DNA from: Streptomyces fagopyri
GTDB lineage: Bacteria > Actinomycetota > Actinomycetes > Streptomycetales > Streptomycetaceae
Length of the DNA: 64,000 nucleotides
Assembly (NCBI RefSeq): GCF_009498275.1
Contig: NZ_CP045643.1
Coordinates: 2,666,001 to 2,730,000, forward strand
Reading direction: 5' to 3'
Shown piece after piece: positions 42,912 to 52,939 of the stretch (position 1 is its first letter; the number at the start of each line of letters is the position of its first letter). The notes under the pieces were generated by a model, which saw nothing but the letters and a program-made list of their open reading frames with translations, ran no database searches and had not been told where the DNA came from. Both the position numbers and the translations under genes were made by a program.

Positions 42912-43604
42912 ATGATTGACGTCCTGGTCGTGGACGACGACTTCCGCGTCGCTGAGATCAACGCGAAGTACGTGGGGAAGGTTCCCGGATTCCGGGTGGC
43001 CGCCCGCGCGCACAGCGCTGCCCAGGCCCTGGCCGCCGTGGAGCGCGCGCCCGTCGACCTGGTCCTGCTCGACCACTATCTGCCCGACCGCACGGGTCTC
43101 GAACTCGTCCACCACATGCGGGAACGGGGTCACGGCACCGACGTCATCATGATCACCGCGGCGAGCGACGTGGTGACCGTACGGGCCGCGATGCGGCTGG
43201 GCGCCCTGCACTATCTGGTCAAACCGTTCACCTTCGCCGCGCTGCGCACCCGCCTCGACTCGTACGCGGCGCTGCGGCGCACCGTCGACCGCGTGGGCGG
43301 GCGCGGCGTGGCGGGTCAGGAGCAGGTCGACCGGATGTTCGGCGCCCTGCGGACCTCGCCCGCGCCGGCGTCACCCGGACTGCCCAGAGGCCACTCGGAG
43401 CCCACCACCGACCTGATCTGCGGTGTGCTGCACCGTGCGGGCCAGCCGTTGTCGGCCCACGAGGTGGCCGCCGAGACAGGACTCAGCCGCTCGACCGCCC
43501 AGCGCTACCTGCGCCATCTCGAACAGGCGGGACGCCTGCGCCTTTCCCTCAGGTACGGCGACACCGGACGTCCGGAGCACCGGTACGCGTGGGTGGCGCC
43601 CTGA
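42912..43604 (+). CDS. CitB-type response regulator (orphan)
   Basis: 230 residues with AAGAGG before the ATG. Receiver domain with the DDD acidic cluster (9-11), phospho-acceptor in LVLLDHYLPD and LVKPFTF. The C-terminal winged helix has AHEVAAETGLSRSTAQRYLRHLE and ends in GRPEHRY. It is clearly a paralogue of the regulator at 38997-39677, but no kinase is adjacent. It faces away from the ABC operon, suggesting it controls that operon and may be phosphorylated by the nearby CitA-type kinase; both points are inference. Confidence 0.88.
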   Translation: MIDVLVVDDDFRVAEINAKYVGKVPGFRVAARAHSAAQALAAVERAPVDLVLLDHYLPDRTGLELVHHMRERGHGTDVIMITAASDVVTVRAAMRLGALHYLVKPFTFAALRTRLDSYAALRRTVDRVGGRGVAGQEQVDRMFGALRTSPAPASPGLPRGHSEPTTDLICGVLHRAGQPLSAHEVAAETGLSRSTAQRYLRHLEQAGRLRLSLRYGDTGRPEHRYAWVAP

Positions 43605-43650
43605 GGGCTGCCCGGGCGTGTTCCCGAGGGCTGCCCGTATGTGCTCCCGA
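43605..43650. repeat. Two tandem 23-bp repeats after the orphan regulator
   Basis: Units at 43605-43627 and 43628-43650 share GGGCTGCCCG at the start and TCCCGA at the end, with differences in the middle. They begin immediately after the regulator stop codon; no hairpin terminator is obvious in the remaining ~170 bp. Confidence 0.6.
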
Positions 43651-43819
43651 GGGCGCGAGTCGGCGTCTCCACGCGCACGTACCGGTGACGGAGCGGTACG
43701 GCGCCGGAGGACCGCGGTGCCGCGGGCCTCTCTGCCACGGGAGCCCGCCGCGGGCCTCGGTCACGAAAGCCCTTCGGGGGAACCCCTCGCGGCTCACCTC
43801 GCCCGGTGTGCGGGGTGCC

Positions 43820-45412
43820 TCAGACCGCCCCGGCGCCCGTCAGCGACCGCACCTCGGTCTCCGCGTGCTTGGCCTCGTCCGGCGGCTCCACCGAGGTGAC
43901 CGTCCCGAGCCAGCCCGAGAGGAAGCCGAGGGGGATCGACACCAGGCCGGGATTCTGCAGCGGGAAGTACTGGAAGTCCACGCCCGGGAAAAGGGAGTCG
44001 GGGCTGCCCGACACCACCGGCGACACCAGCACGAGCACCAGGGCGGGCACCAGCCCGCCGTATACGGCCCACACCGCGCCACGGGTCGTGAAACTCCGCC
44101 AGAACAACGAGTACAGCAGCACCGGCAGGTTCGCGGACGCGGCGACGGCGAACGCGAGGCCCACCAGGAAGGCCACGTTCAGGTCGCGGGCCACCAGCCC
44201 GAGCGCGATCGCGACGACGCCGATGCCCACCGCGGCCGCGCGCGCCACCGCGACCTCGCTGCGCACCTTCGCGTGCCGGCGTCGCAGTGAGGCGTACAGG
44301 TCGTGCGCCACGGACGCGGAGGAGGCCAGGGTGATGCCGGCGACGACCGCGAGGATCGTGGCGAAGGCGATGGCCGCCACGACCGCGAACAGCACCGTGC
44401 CGCCGGTCGAGTCGGGGCCGCCGCCCAGGTCGAGAGCGAGCAGCGGTACGGCCGTGTTCCCGGCCGCGTTCGACTCCCTCACCGCCTTCGGTCCGACGAT
44501 CGCCGCCGCGCCGAAGCCCAGCACGATCGTCATCAGGTAGAAGCCCCCGATGAGTCCGATGGCCCAGACCACCGAGCGCCGTGCGGCTCGCGCGGTCGGC
44601 ACGGTGTAGAAGCGCGACAGGATGTGCGGCAGCCCTGCCGTACCGAGCACCAGCGCGAGGCCCAGACTGATGAAGTCCAGGCGCGCCGTCCAGTCCCCGC
44701 CGTACTTCAGACCGGGCACGAGGAACGCGTCGCCGTGCCCGCTGCGCCCGGCGGCCGAAAGCAGCAACTGGTTGAAATCCCCGTGGAAGCGCACCAGGAC
44801 GAGCACGGTCAGCGCGACGGCGCCGCCCATCAGCAGGACCGCCTTGACGATCTGGATCCATGTCGTGGCGCGCATCCCGCCCAGCGACACGTAGATCACC
44901 ATGAGCGCGCCGACGCCGATCACCGTCCAGTTCCGCGCCGCGTCGCTCGTACCTCCGAGCAGCAGCGCCACCAGGCTGCCAGCGCCCACCATCTGCGCCA
45001 CCAGATACAGCACCGAGACCGTCACCGAGGCCGTGCCCGCCGCGATCCGCACGGGTCGCTCACTCATCCGCGCCGCGACGACGTCGGCAAGGGTGAACCG
45101 CCCGCAGTTGCGCACCAGTTCGGCGACCAGGAAGAGGACGACCAGCCAGGCGACGAAGAATCCCACGACGTACAGCAGACCGTCGTAGCCGTAGAGCGCG
45201 ATGAGTCCGGTGACTCCGAGGAAGGACGCCGCCGACATATAGTCACCAGAAATGGCAAAACCATTCTCCATTGATGAGAACAGTCGCCCTCCGGCGTAGA
45301 ACTCCTCCGCCGAACCGTGCCGGTTGCGGCTCACCCACGTCGTGATCGCCAGTGTCACCGCCACGAACACGCTGAACAGCAGCAGCGCCAGCGTCTGATG
45401 GTTGCCGGTCAT
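43820..45412 (-). CDS. Sodium:solute symporter, acetate permease (ActP) type
   Basis: 530 residues with about thirteen hydrophobic segments. SSS-family features: YAGGRLFSSMENGFAISGDYMSAASFLG near the N-terminus (the sodium/substrate region, Ser-Gly-Asp-Tyr-Met-Ser-Ala), VYVSLGGMRATTWIQIVKA and GLPHILSRFYTVPTARAARRS. These segments are characteristic of monocarboxylate/acetate transporters. Its ATG overlaps the DUF485 stop (ATGA). Companion DUF485 proteins are regularly paired with ActP. The upstream NarL-type two-component system may regulate it. Confidence 0.9.
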   Translation of the reverse strand: MTGNHQTLALLLFSVFVAVTLAITTWVSRNRHGSAEEFYAGGRLFSSMENGFAISGDYMSAASFLGVTGLIALYGYDGLLYVVGFFVAWLVVLFLVAELVRNCGRFTLADVVAARMSERPVRIAAGTASVTVSVLYLVAQMVGAGSLVALLLGGTSDAARNWTVIGVGALMVIYVSLGGMRATTWIQIVKAVLLMGGAVALTVLVLVRFHGDFNQLLLSAAGRSGHGDAFLVPGLKYGGDWTARLDFISLGLALVLGTAGLPHILSRFYTVPTARAARRSVVWAIGLIGGFYLMTIVLGFGAAAIVGPKAVRESNAAGNTAVPLLALDLGGGPDSTGGTVLFAVVAAIAFATILAVVAGITLASSASVAHDLYASLRRRHAKVRSEVAVARAAAVGIGVVAIALGLVARDLNVAFLVGLAFAVAASANLPVLLYSLFWRSFTTRGAVWAVYGGLVPALVLVLVSPVVSGSPDSLFPGVDFQYFPLQNPGLVSIPLGFLSGWLGTVTSVEPPDEAKHAETEVRSLTGAGAV

Positions 45413-45891
45413 CGCTCGGCCCCTCTGACGCTGCGCGTCAACTCCTGTGTGTCCCAGCGCAGTTCGAGCGCGGCTCGATCCCGGCGCAGCCTCGCGTGCC
45501 GCGCGTACGCCCAGGTGAGCACGAACGTGGTGAGGAACTGCCCGAGCCCCGCGACCATGCCCACGTTCACCGCGCCCGCGACCGACCGGGCCATGAACCC
45601 GGGCGCCGCCGTCGCGGTCACCACATAGCCGACGTACCAGGTGAAGAACACGGCGAAGGCCGGCACCACGAACCTCCGGTAGCGGCCGCGCACCTCCTGG
45701 AAGGCCGCGCTGCGCTGCACTTGCAGATAGACCTCGGCCGTGCCGCCCGCACGGCCTCCCTGGCGCGCGGGCGGGACGACGGGAGCGGGCGCCCCCGTAC
45801 CGTCCAACTCGCCCCAGCCGGAGGCGAGCGCGTCATACCAGGGGTCGTCGAACCGGACCTCCCCCGTGTCGCGGCCGTCGTACTTCTCCAC
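45409..45891 (-). CDS. DUF485 membrane protein
   Basis: 160 residues from a GTG with AAGGAGAG just upstream. Residues 1-60 are a soluble tail. The DUF485 core (~65-140) has SAAFQEVRGRYRRFVVPAFAVFF, VGYVVTATAAPGFMA and VGMVAGLGQFLTTFVLTWAYARHAR, with two membrane spans. This small protein accompanies acetate/monocarboxylate SSS transporters and is thought to be an accessory subunit. Overlaps the symporter gene by 4 nt. Confidence 0.87.
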   Translation of the reverse strand: MEKYDGRDTGEVRFDDPWYDALASGWGELDGTGAPAPVVPPARQGGRAGGTAEVYLQVQRSAAFQEVRGRYRRFVVPAFAVFFTWYVGYVVTATAAPGFMARSVAGAVNVGMVAGLGQFLTTFVLTWAYARHARLRRDRAALELRWDTQELTRSVRGAER

Positions 45892-45995
45892 CGAACTCTC
45901 CTTGTCCGCGACCCGTTTCGGCCGCGTACCCAAGGATGTACAGATCGGGAAGATCCCGGACTCTTCTACCCACCCACTTCACCCCATCAGGTGAC

Positions 45996-46679
45996 TCAAT
46001 TCACCGGTGGCCGGACGAGACCCTTCCCATAGGCATAACGCACCGCTTGAGCACGGTCCTTGAGCCCCGTCTTGGCGAAGAGATTGTTGATGTGGGTCTT
46101 CACCGTGGCGGTGGAGACGTGCAACTTGCGGGCGATCTCCTGGTTGGTGAGCCCGTCGGCGATCAGCAGCAGCACCTCGGTCTCCCGCGCGGTGAGCCCG
46201 TCGGGTGGCGTCACCGGCTCGGCCCGCGGCGGTTCCGGCTGCGACAGCCGTTCCAGCAAACGCCGTTGGACACTCGGTGAGAGTCCCGCGTTCCCGGACA
46301 GCACGCTCTCCACAGCGCGCACGATCTCGTCACCGCCCGCGTCCTTGGTGAGATATCCGCGGGCCCCGGCCTTGAGCGCCGGAAACAGTGACTCGTCGTC
46401 CGCGTACGTGGTGAGCACGACCACCTGTGTCCCCGGATGGTCGGCGCGGATGCGCCGGGTCGCCTCGACACCGTCACAGCGAGGCATGCGCAGGTCCATC
46501 AGCACGACGTCCGGGGCGAGTTCGGCGACGAGCGCCACGGCCTCCTCACCGTCCCCGGCCGCACCCACGACCTCGATCCCCGGCAGCAGGCCCAGCAGCA
46601 TCACGATGCCCTCACGCACCACCGTCTGGTCGTCCGCCACCACGACCCGGGCCGGCCTTCCGGTCTCCTCCGCCGTCAT
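45996..46679 (-). CDS. NarL/FixJ-family response regulator
   Basis: 227 residues. Receiver domain (~10-128) with VVADDQTVVREG, phospho-acceptor in DVVLMDLRMP, TTYADDE and YLTKDAG. The LuxR-type helix-turn-helix (~160-220) has GLTARETEVLLLIADGLTNQEIA and VSTATVKTHINNLFAKTGL. Overlaps the kinase gene by 4 nt (ATGA). Followed after 104 nt by the DUF485/symporter operon on the same strand, an obvious candidate target. Confidence 0.93.
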   Translation of the reverse strand: MTAEETGRPARVVVADDQTVVREGIVMLLGLLPGIEVVGAAGDGEEAVALVAELAPDVVLMDLRMPRCDGVEATRRIRADHPGTQVVVLTTYADDESLFPALKAGARGYLTKDAGGDEIVRAVESVLSGNAGLSPSVQRRLLERLSQPEPPRAEPVTPPDGLTARETEVLLLIADGLTNQEIARKLHVSTATVKTHINNLFAKTGLKDRAQAVRYAYGKGLVRPPVN

Positions 46680-47827
46680 ACGGGCACCTTCAGCGTGACC
46701 ACGAACCCCTCCTCGACCGGCCCGGCCTCCAACGAGCCGCCCAGCAGCTCGGCACGCTCCCGCATGCCCAGCAGACCGTACCCGGCGCCGGCGGCCCCGA
46801 GCTCTCCCGACGCTCCCCCCGAGTCCCGTACGGCCAGTGTCACTTCGTGTTCGCCGTATTCCAGCCGCACGTGGACCTTGGCGCCCGGCGCGTGCTTGCG
46901 GACGTTCGTCAGGGCTTCCTGCGCCACCCTCCGCACCGCCTGCGAGGCCTCGGCCTGCAGGAGCCGGCGTTCACCCGTGACGGTGACATCGGCCCCTTCG
47001 GACGTGGCGACCAGTTCACCCAGGAATTCCTCCACCGGGGACATCTCTCCCCGTAGCGCGGAGAGCGCCTGCCGGGTCTCGGCGAGCCCCTCCCTGGCCA
47101 TCCCGCGCGCCGCCACCACGCGTTCGAGGATCGTCGCCCGGTCGGCGCCCCGCTCGATCAGCAGTCGGGCCGCCTCGAGGTGCACCATCTGCGCCGAGAG
47201 GCTGTGTGCCAGCACGTCGTGGATCTCACGTGCGATCCGGGCGCGCTCCGCGAGCGCCGCCGACTCCGCCTCGGCCGCACGTGCCGCGCGCTCCTGGGCG
47301 AGGAGCCGCTCGGCGCTCCCCCGCGCCTCCGCGTCGAGGCGCAGTACGTATCCCGCCAGGACGAGCCCCACGGCGGTGGCCACCGTGGTCAGCCAGATGT
47401 CGTTGTTGACCGCCGCGTAGGCGCTCAGCGCCACCGTGGTGAGCGGCAGCGCCGCGGCCAGGGGCAGCCTCTCCATGGCGCTGATCGCGCACGCGCACCA
47501 CAGCACGAGGGCCGGAATCCTGAATCCCGCGCTCGCCGCCACCGTCGCGATCGCGAGCAGCATCACGAGCAGTCCCATGGAGGGCAGCAGCCGGTGCTGG
47601 AGCGTGGTCTGCCAGAAGGCCCAGGCACCGGCACCACAGGCGACGACCCCCAGCGCCGCCGCCGCGGTGCCCCATCCGCTCAGATCGCTGTGGGAAAAGG
47701 TCGTCCACAGGAGCACGCCGAGGGCGAAGAGGCGCGTTGTCCAGGCGAGCGCGCGTCTGGCCCCGGGCACTCCCGCCCGGGAGAGCGCCTCGCGGGAGGG
47801 CCAGCGGGTCCAGGGATGCTCGGTCAC
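46676..47827 (-). CDS. NarL-type partner sensor histidine kinase
   Basis: 383 residues from a GTG overlapping the DUF1453 stop. Four to six hydrophobic segments occupy ~25-165 with little extracytoplasmic sequence, so it likely senses within the membrane or cytoplasm. HisKA_3 dimerisation motif ERARIAREIHDVLAHSLSAQ carries the phospho-His. The ATPase domain has QEALTNVRKHAPGA (N box) and GYGLLGMRERAELLGG (G box). Co-transcribed with its regulator and the DUF1453 gene. Confidence 0.91.
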   Translation of the reverse strand: MTEHPWTRWPSREALSRAGVPGARRALAWTTRLFALGVLLWTTFSHSDLSGWGTAAAALGVVACGAGAWAFWQTTLQHRLLPSMGLLVMLLAIATVAASAGFRIPALVLWCACAISAMERLPLAAALPLTTVALSAYAAVNNDIWLTTVATAVGLVLAGYVLRLDAEARGSAERLLAQERAARAAEAESAALAERARIAREIHDVLAHSLSAQMVHLEAARLLIERGADRATILERVVAARGMAREGLAETRQALSALRGEMSPVEEFLGELVATSEGADVTVTGERRLLQAEASQAVRRVAQEALTNVRKHAPGAKVHVRLEYGEHEVTLAVRDSGGASGELGAAGAGYGLLGMRERAELLGGSLEAGPVEEGFVVTLKVPV

Positions 47828-48360
47828 ACGCGCTCCTTCCACGGAGCCTGGGGCACGCCGCCACCGTACGCCGCGCCCTGCTCGCCCGCCGGGCGCAGGG
47901 ACTGCGACCGCCAGAGCAGGATCCCGGAGCGGACCAGCAGCGTGGCCGCGAGCGCGAGCAGCAGGGCGGAGCTGTTCTGCCGCACGCCCAGCAGCACACC
48001 GATGCCGAAGAGGCCCAGCCGCACGGCTATACCCACACCCCAGACAGCCGCGCCGGCCTTGGTGCTCCTGCTCCACACCGTGCCGTCCGGCTCCACCCAC
48101 ATTCGCGTGGTCCACGCCCAGGCGGCCCCGACCGCGAGCCCCACGATGATCTCGGCCCCGATGAGGAGGATCGCCCCCGCCCGGTGACGGGAGTCGACGA
48201 GCCCCGGCTCACGCACAGCGATCACGGCCAGCACCGCCGGCACGATCCACCAGCGCCTGTCCGTGCTGACCCTGCGCGTACGGAACTGGCGTGCGACGAC
48301 CAGAACAACAACGGCGACGATCACCAAGGCGTTGACGAGCCCGGACATCGCGACCTCCAT
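47824..48360 (-). CDS. DUF1453/CcdC-like membrane protein
   Basis: 178 residues with about four hydrophobic segments (NALVIVAVVVLVVARQF, WIVPAVLAVIAVR, LLIGAEIIVGLAVGAAWAW, GLFGIGVLLGV then LLLALAATLLV) and WTTRMWVEPDGTVWSRST in the middle, a pattern of the CcdC/DUF1453 group. A second ATG at 48348 (MSGLVNAL) is an equally likely start. Function unknown. Its stop overlaps the kinase start, so it may be part of that sensor system. Confidence 0.72.
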   Translation of the reverse strand: MEVAMSGLVNALVIVAVVVLVVARQFRTRRVSTDRRWWIVPAVLAVIAVREPGLVDSRHRAGAILLIGAEIIVGLAVGAAWAWTTRMWVEPDGTVWSRSTKAGAAVWGVGIAVRLGLFGIGVLLGVRQNSSALLLALAATLLVRSGILLWRSQSLRPAGEQGAAYGGGVPQAPWKERV

Positions 48361-48833
48361 GGGCGGGAAGAGCGGCTACCGGCAGCGAGTGCTGCCGACG
48401 CCTTCGACGCTACGGAAATCGCGAGGTCAGCAGATCGGAGCCAGGGTGGAACCCGGGTGGAACCCCTCGCCCCCCACCCTCCACCCACGGGTGGAGCCCA
48501 AATTCCCGGAAGCCCCCTCAGGCCGACCCCGCGCGGTCAACGCCTGATCCAACGGCGACGGGCTCGACGTACGACACGCCCCCGCCCCACCACAGCCCGC
48601 ACCGGGACCCGCACCGCTGCCCGCACCCGGCGACGCACGGGAGGGGCCGTGCCGGTACGTCGCAGCCCGTCGCTCACGCCCGGATCGAGCAGCGGCTCCC
48701 GTGCCCGGCCCACGCCTGATCCAACGGCGACGGGCTCGACGTACCGGCACGGCCCCGCCCCACCACAGCCCAGCCGCACCGCCGACGCCCGCACCGCCCC
48801 ACAGCCCACGCAGCAGTACCGCCCGCGCAGCCC
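48361..48833. repeat. Repeat-rich intergenic region downstream of parE
   Basis: 473 bp with no credible gene. A ~60-bp block at 48540-48599 is repeated directly at 48712-48771 (both begin ACGCCTGATCCAACGGCGAC and end with CCGCCCCACCACAGCCC). In addition 48643-48662 and 48737-48756 are perfect 20-bp inverted repeats, extending with one bulge to about 30 bp (48643-48672 with 48728-48756). A large hairpin or cruciform is possible. The region separates the parE terminus from the DUF1453 promoter. Confidence 0.8.
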
Positions 48834-50957
<2,124 letters not shown>

Positions 50958-51399
50958 GCGGTTCGCTCCTCGCTGAATTTCAGATGGGGCCCTTTTGGGT
51001 AAGGGGCCGGCTTCGGTCACCGCTGAGAGGGTACCGAGGCCTGGTAGAGCCGTTGTAACGCCACCCTCGCATGAACTCAGACTAGTCCAGGGTCGTATGG
51101 GTGTTCGATCCCTCGATGGAGTGAAGTACATATCACGTTCCCTTCGGGGCATGAACCATTTAGGCTCCGGGCACGTCCTCTTGAACAACCGGCAAGCCAG
51201 CCGGGAGGACCGCCCCCCTGACAGACTGCGCGAACCCGTAAGACGCGAAGACACGCAATACGGCTCATTCGCCGCCACCCGGCAGCAGACAGCCGCCCCG
51301 GAGAGAAATTTTCGAGGAAAAGCCGCGAGCGGGAACGTTTTCGGCCTGGTTGGATGTTGACCCTGGTACGACAGCTCGTCGAGCTAGAGAAGAGGCGAC
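50958..51399. promoter_or_regulatory. Divergent region, parE / DUF7455
   Basis: 442 bp with no credible gene. Toward the DUF7455 gene there is a GGGAAC element at 51331-51336, followed 19 bp later by GTT (51356-51358), resembling a sigma-R or other ECF promoter and placing a start site about 35 nt before the coding sequence. An 8-bp palindrome (GACTAGTC) lies near 51079. Confidence 0.45.
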
Positions 51400-51630
51400 G
51401 TGACTACTGTTCTGACCCCCGCGAGCCCGCTGACGGCCGCTGACCGCTGCGACCGTTGCGGCGCCCAGGCATATCTGCGCGTCGTCCTCCTCAGCGGCGG
51501 TGAGCTGCTCTTCTGCGCCCATCACGGGCGTAAGTTCGAGCCGGAACTCAAGAAGATCGCCGCTGAGATACAGGACGAGACGGAGCGACTGACGTCGGTC
51601 CCTGCAACGTCCGACGACGAAGAGCGCTGA
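51400..51630 (+). CDS. DUF7455 zinc-ribbon protein
   Basis: 76 residues from a GTG with AGAAGAGG upstream. Core ADRCDRCGAQAYLRVVLLSGGELLFCAHHGRK-type sequence: Cys-x-x-Cys, then Cys-x-His-His about 22 residues on, a compact zinc ribbon. The C-terminal ~30 residues are a helical acidic tail. It is a widespread small actinobacterial protein (DUF7455), function unknown, normally near hrdB and parE. A strong terminator follows. Confidence 0.85.
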   Translation: MTTVLTPASPLTAADRCDRCGAQAYLRVVLLSGGELLFCAHHGRKFEPELKKIAAEIQDETERLTSVPATSDDEER

Positions 51631-51988
51631 CACTTCGCATCCACGACGAGCCAGCTCCGGCCCAGGCCGGGTGTACGGGCGGCCATCCCCGCTACTGGGG
51701 GTGGCCGCCCGTATGCGTACCGCTCGACGGGATCCTTCAAGACGCACCGTTTCGTACCGCTACAGCCGCTCCTCGAACGACGGGCGGCGCGGCTCCGGCG
51801 CCCGGCACCTCGGCCCGAGCCGGCTCAGAGCCCACGCACCGGCTCAGGGCCCACAACGTGCGCTCCCCCGGGTCCCGCGGCTTCCGGAGACTCTCGCGGA
51901 CCCGCACTGCCGGCCCGTACGGCCATGGCACCGGCACTCGCACCCGCACGCAACGGCCGACGGGGCCCCGCTTCCGGCTCGCGTGCCC
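51631..51988. other. Intergenic region between DUF7455 and trypsin genes
   Basis: 358 bp between convergent genes. The terminator at 51674-51713 is the only clear element. Further on, a short direct repeat (GGCTCAGAGCCCAC / GGCTCAGGGCCCAC near 51821-51854) is visible. No gene recognised. Confidence 0.5.
51674..51713. terminator. Terminator after the DUF7455 gene
   Basis: 17-bp stem (TACGGGCGGCCATCCCC at 51674-51690 with its partner at 51697-51713, one G-T pair) and a 6-nt loop, 43 nt after the stop codon. Confidence 0.85.
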
Positions 51989-52813
51989 TCAGCGGCGCGA
52001 GCCGAGCACCCTGGCGACGTCCGAGACCCGCGTGTAGACGCCGGGATTTCCCGGCTGCCCGCAGCCGCTCCCCCACGAGACGAGGCCGATCAGCCGTCCC
52101 CGGGCGACCAGCGGCCCGCCGCTGTCGCCCTGACAGGCGTCCCGCCCGCCCTCGAGCTCGCCCGCGCACAGCATGGAGACGGCCCTGTAGGTGCCGTCCG
52201 CGTTTCCCGGATACGCTCGCTCGCAGGTCGCGTCGGACAGTACGTTCACGCCCACGGAGCGCAAGGTGAGTGCGTAGTCGCCGCCACCGGACGTATCGCC
52301 CCAGCCGTAGACGGCGGCCTCCGTACCGGGCGCGTAGGCGGCGTCCCCGGCGGCCGCCATCCGGATGACCGAGCTCTGGGGCAGCGGGGAGGCGAGCGTG
52401 AGCACCGCGAAGTCCCCGGCGTTCGCGGCGGCGTCGTAGGCCGGGTTGACCCAGGTCTTGCTGACCGGGATCTCCTCACCCTTGTCGGAGAGCAGGTCCC
52501 CCCGGTGCGCGATGACCCTCAGGTCGCGGACGCGCTCAGGTGGCCCTCCGAGCACGAGCGGACCCAGACAGTGGGCCGCGGTCAGTACGAGGGACGGGCC
52601 GATCACCACACCGCCGCAGAACTGCCCGGCCCGCGTACCTCCGAACCGGTCACGGCTGGACAGCGCCACCGTCCACGGGCTCTGGGCGATGTCGACGGGT
52701 TGACCTCCGATGATGACACCACCGGTCGCGGCCGGGGCGGGGGACGCCAGCGGTATCACGGCCGCGGCGGCCGCAAGGGCCAGCACGGCGACAAAGGGGC
52801 GGCGCATGCGCAC
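51989..52813 (-). CDS. Secreted trypsin-like serine protease (S1A)
   Basis: 274 residues. Signal peptide of ~29 residues (basic MRMRRP, Ala-rich core, ASPAPAA cleavage region). Mature protease begins near VIIGGQPV. Catalytic triad: H81 in LTAAHC, D134 in NAGDFAVL and S231 in GDSGGP. D225 six residues before the active Ser occupies the specificity pocket (trypsin-like, cutting after Lys or Arg). Cys pairs expected for chymotrypsin-fold disulphides are present. The absence of a long pro-region suggests limited autoactivation control. Confidence 0.93.
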   Translation of the reverse strand: MRMRRPFVAVLALAAAAAVIPLASPAPAATGGVIIGGQPVDIAQSPWTVALSSRDRFGGTRAGQFCGGVVIGPSLVLTAAHCLGPLVLGGPPERVRDLRVIAHRGDLLSDKGEEIPVSKTWVNPAYDAAANAGDFAVLTLASPLPQSSVIRMAAAGDAAYAPGTEAAVYGWGDTSGGGDYALTLRSVGVNVLSDATCERAYPGNADGTYRAVSMLCAGELEGGRDACQGDSGGPLVARGRLIGLVSWGSGCGQPGNPGVYTRVSDVARVLGSRR

Positions 52814-52883
52814 TCCTCACTCTGGGATGGTCCTGGAACACCCAGAGTGATCCAGCGCGTGACGGCGCGCACTCCGCGAACAG

Positions 52884-52923
52884 ACCGAGGGCCCGGCTCC
52901 CCAGCGGGAGTCGGGCCCTCGGT
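52884..52923 (-). terminator. Terminator of hrdB
   Basis: 18-bp stem (ACCGAGGGCCCGGCTCCC at 52884-52901, partner at 52906-52923, one G-T pair) with a 4-nt loop, 16 nt downstream of the hrdB stop. Confidence 0.88.
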
Positions 52924-52939
52924 GACGTACGGCCGAGAC

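Noticed and set aside
48537..48809. 90-codon minus-strand frame across the repeat region
   Set aside because: The Arg/Val-rich sequence simply mirrors the DNA repeats; no start context or homology.
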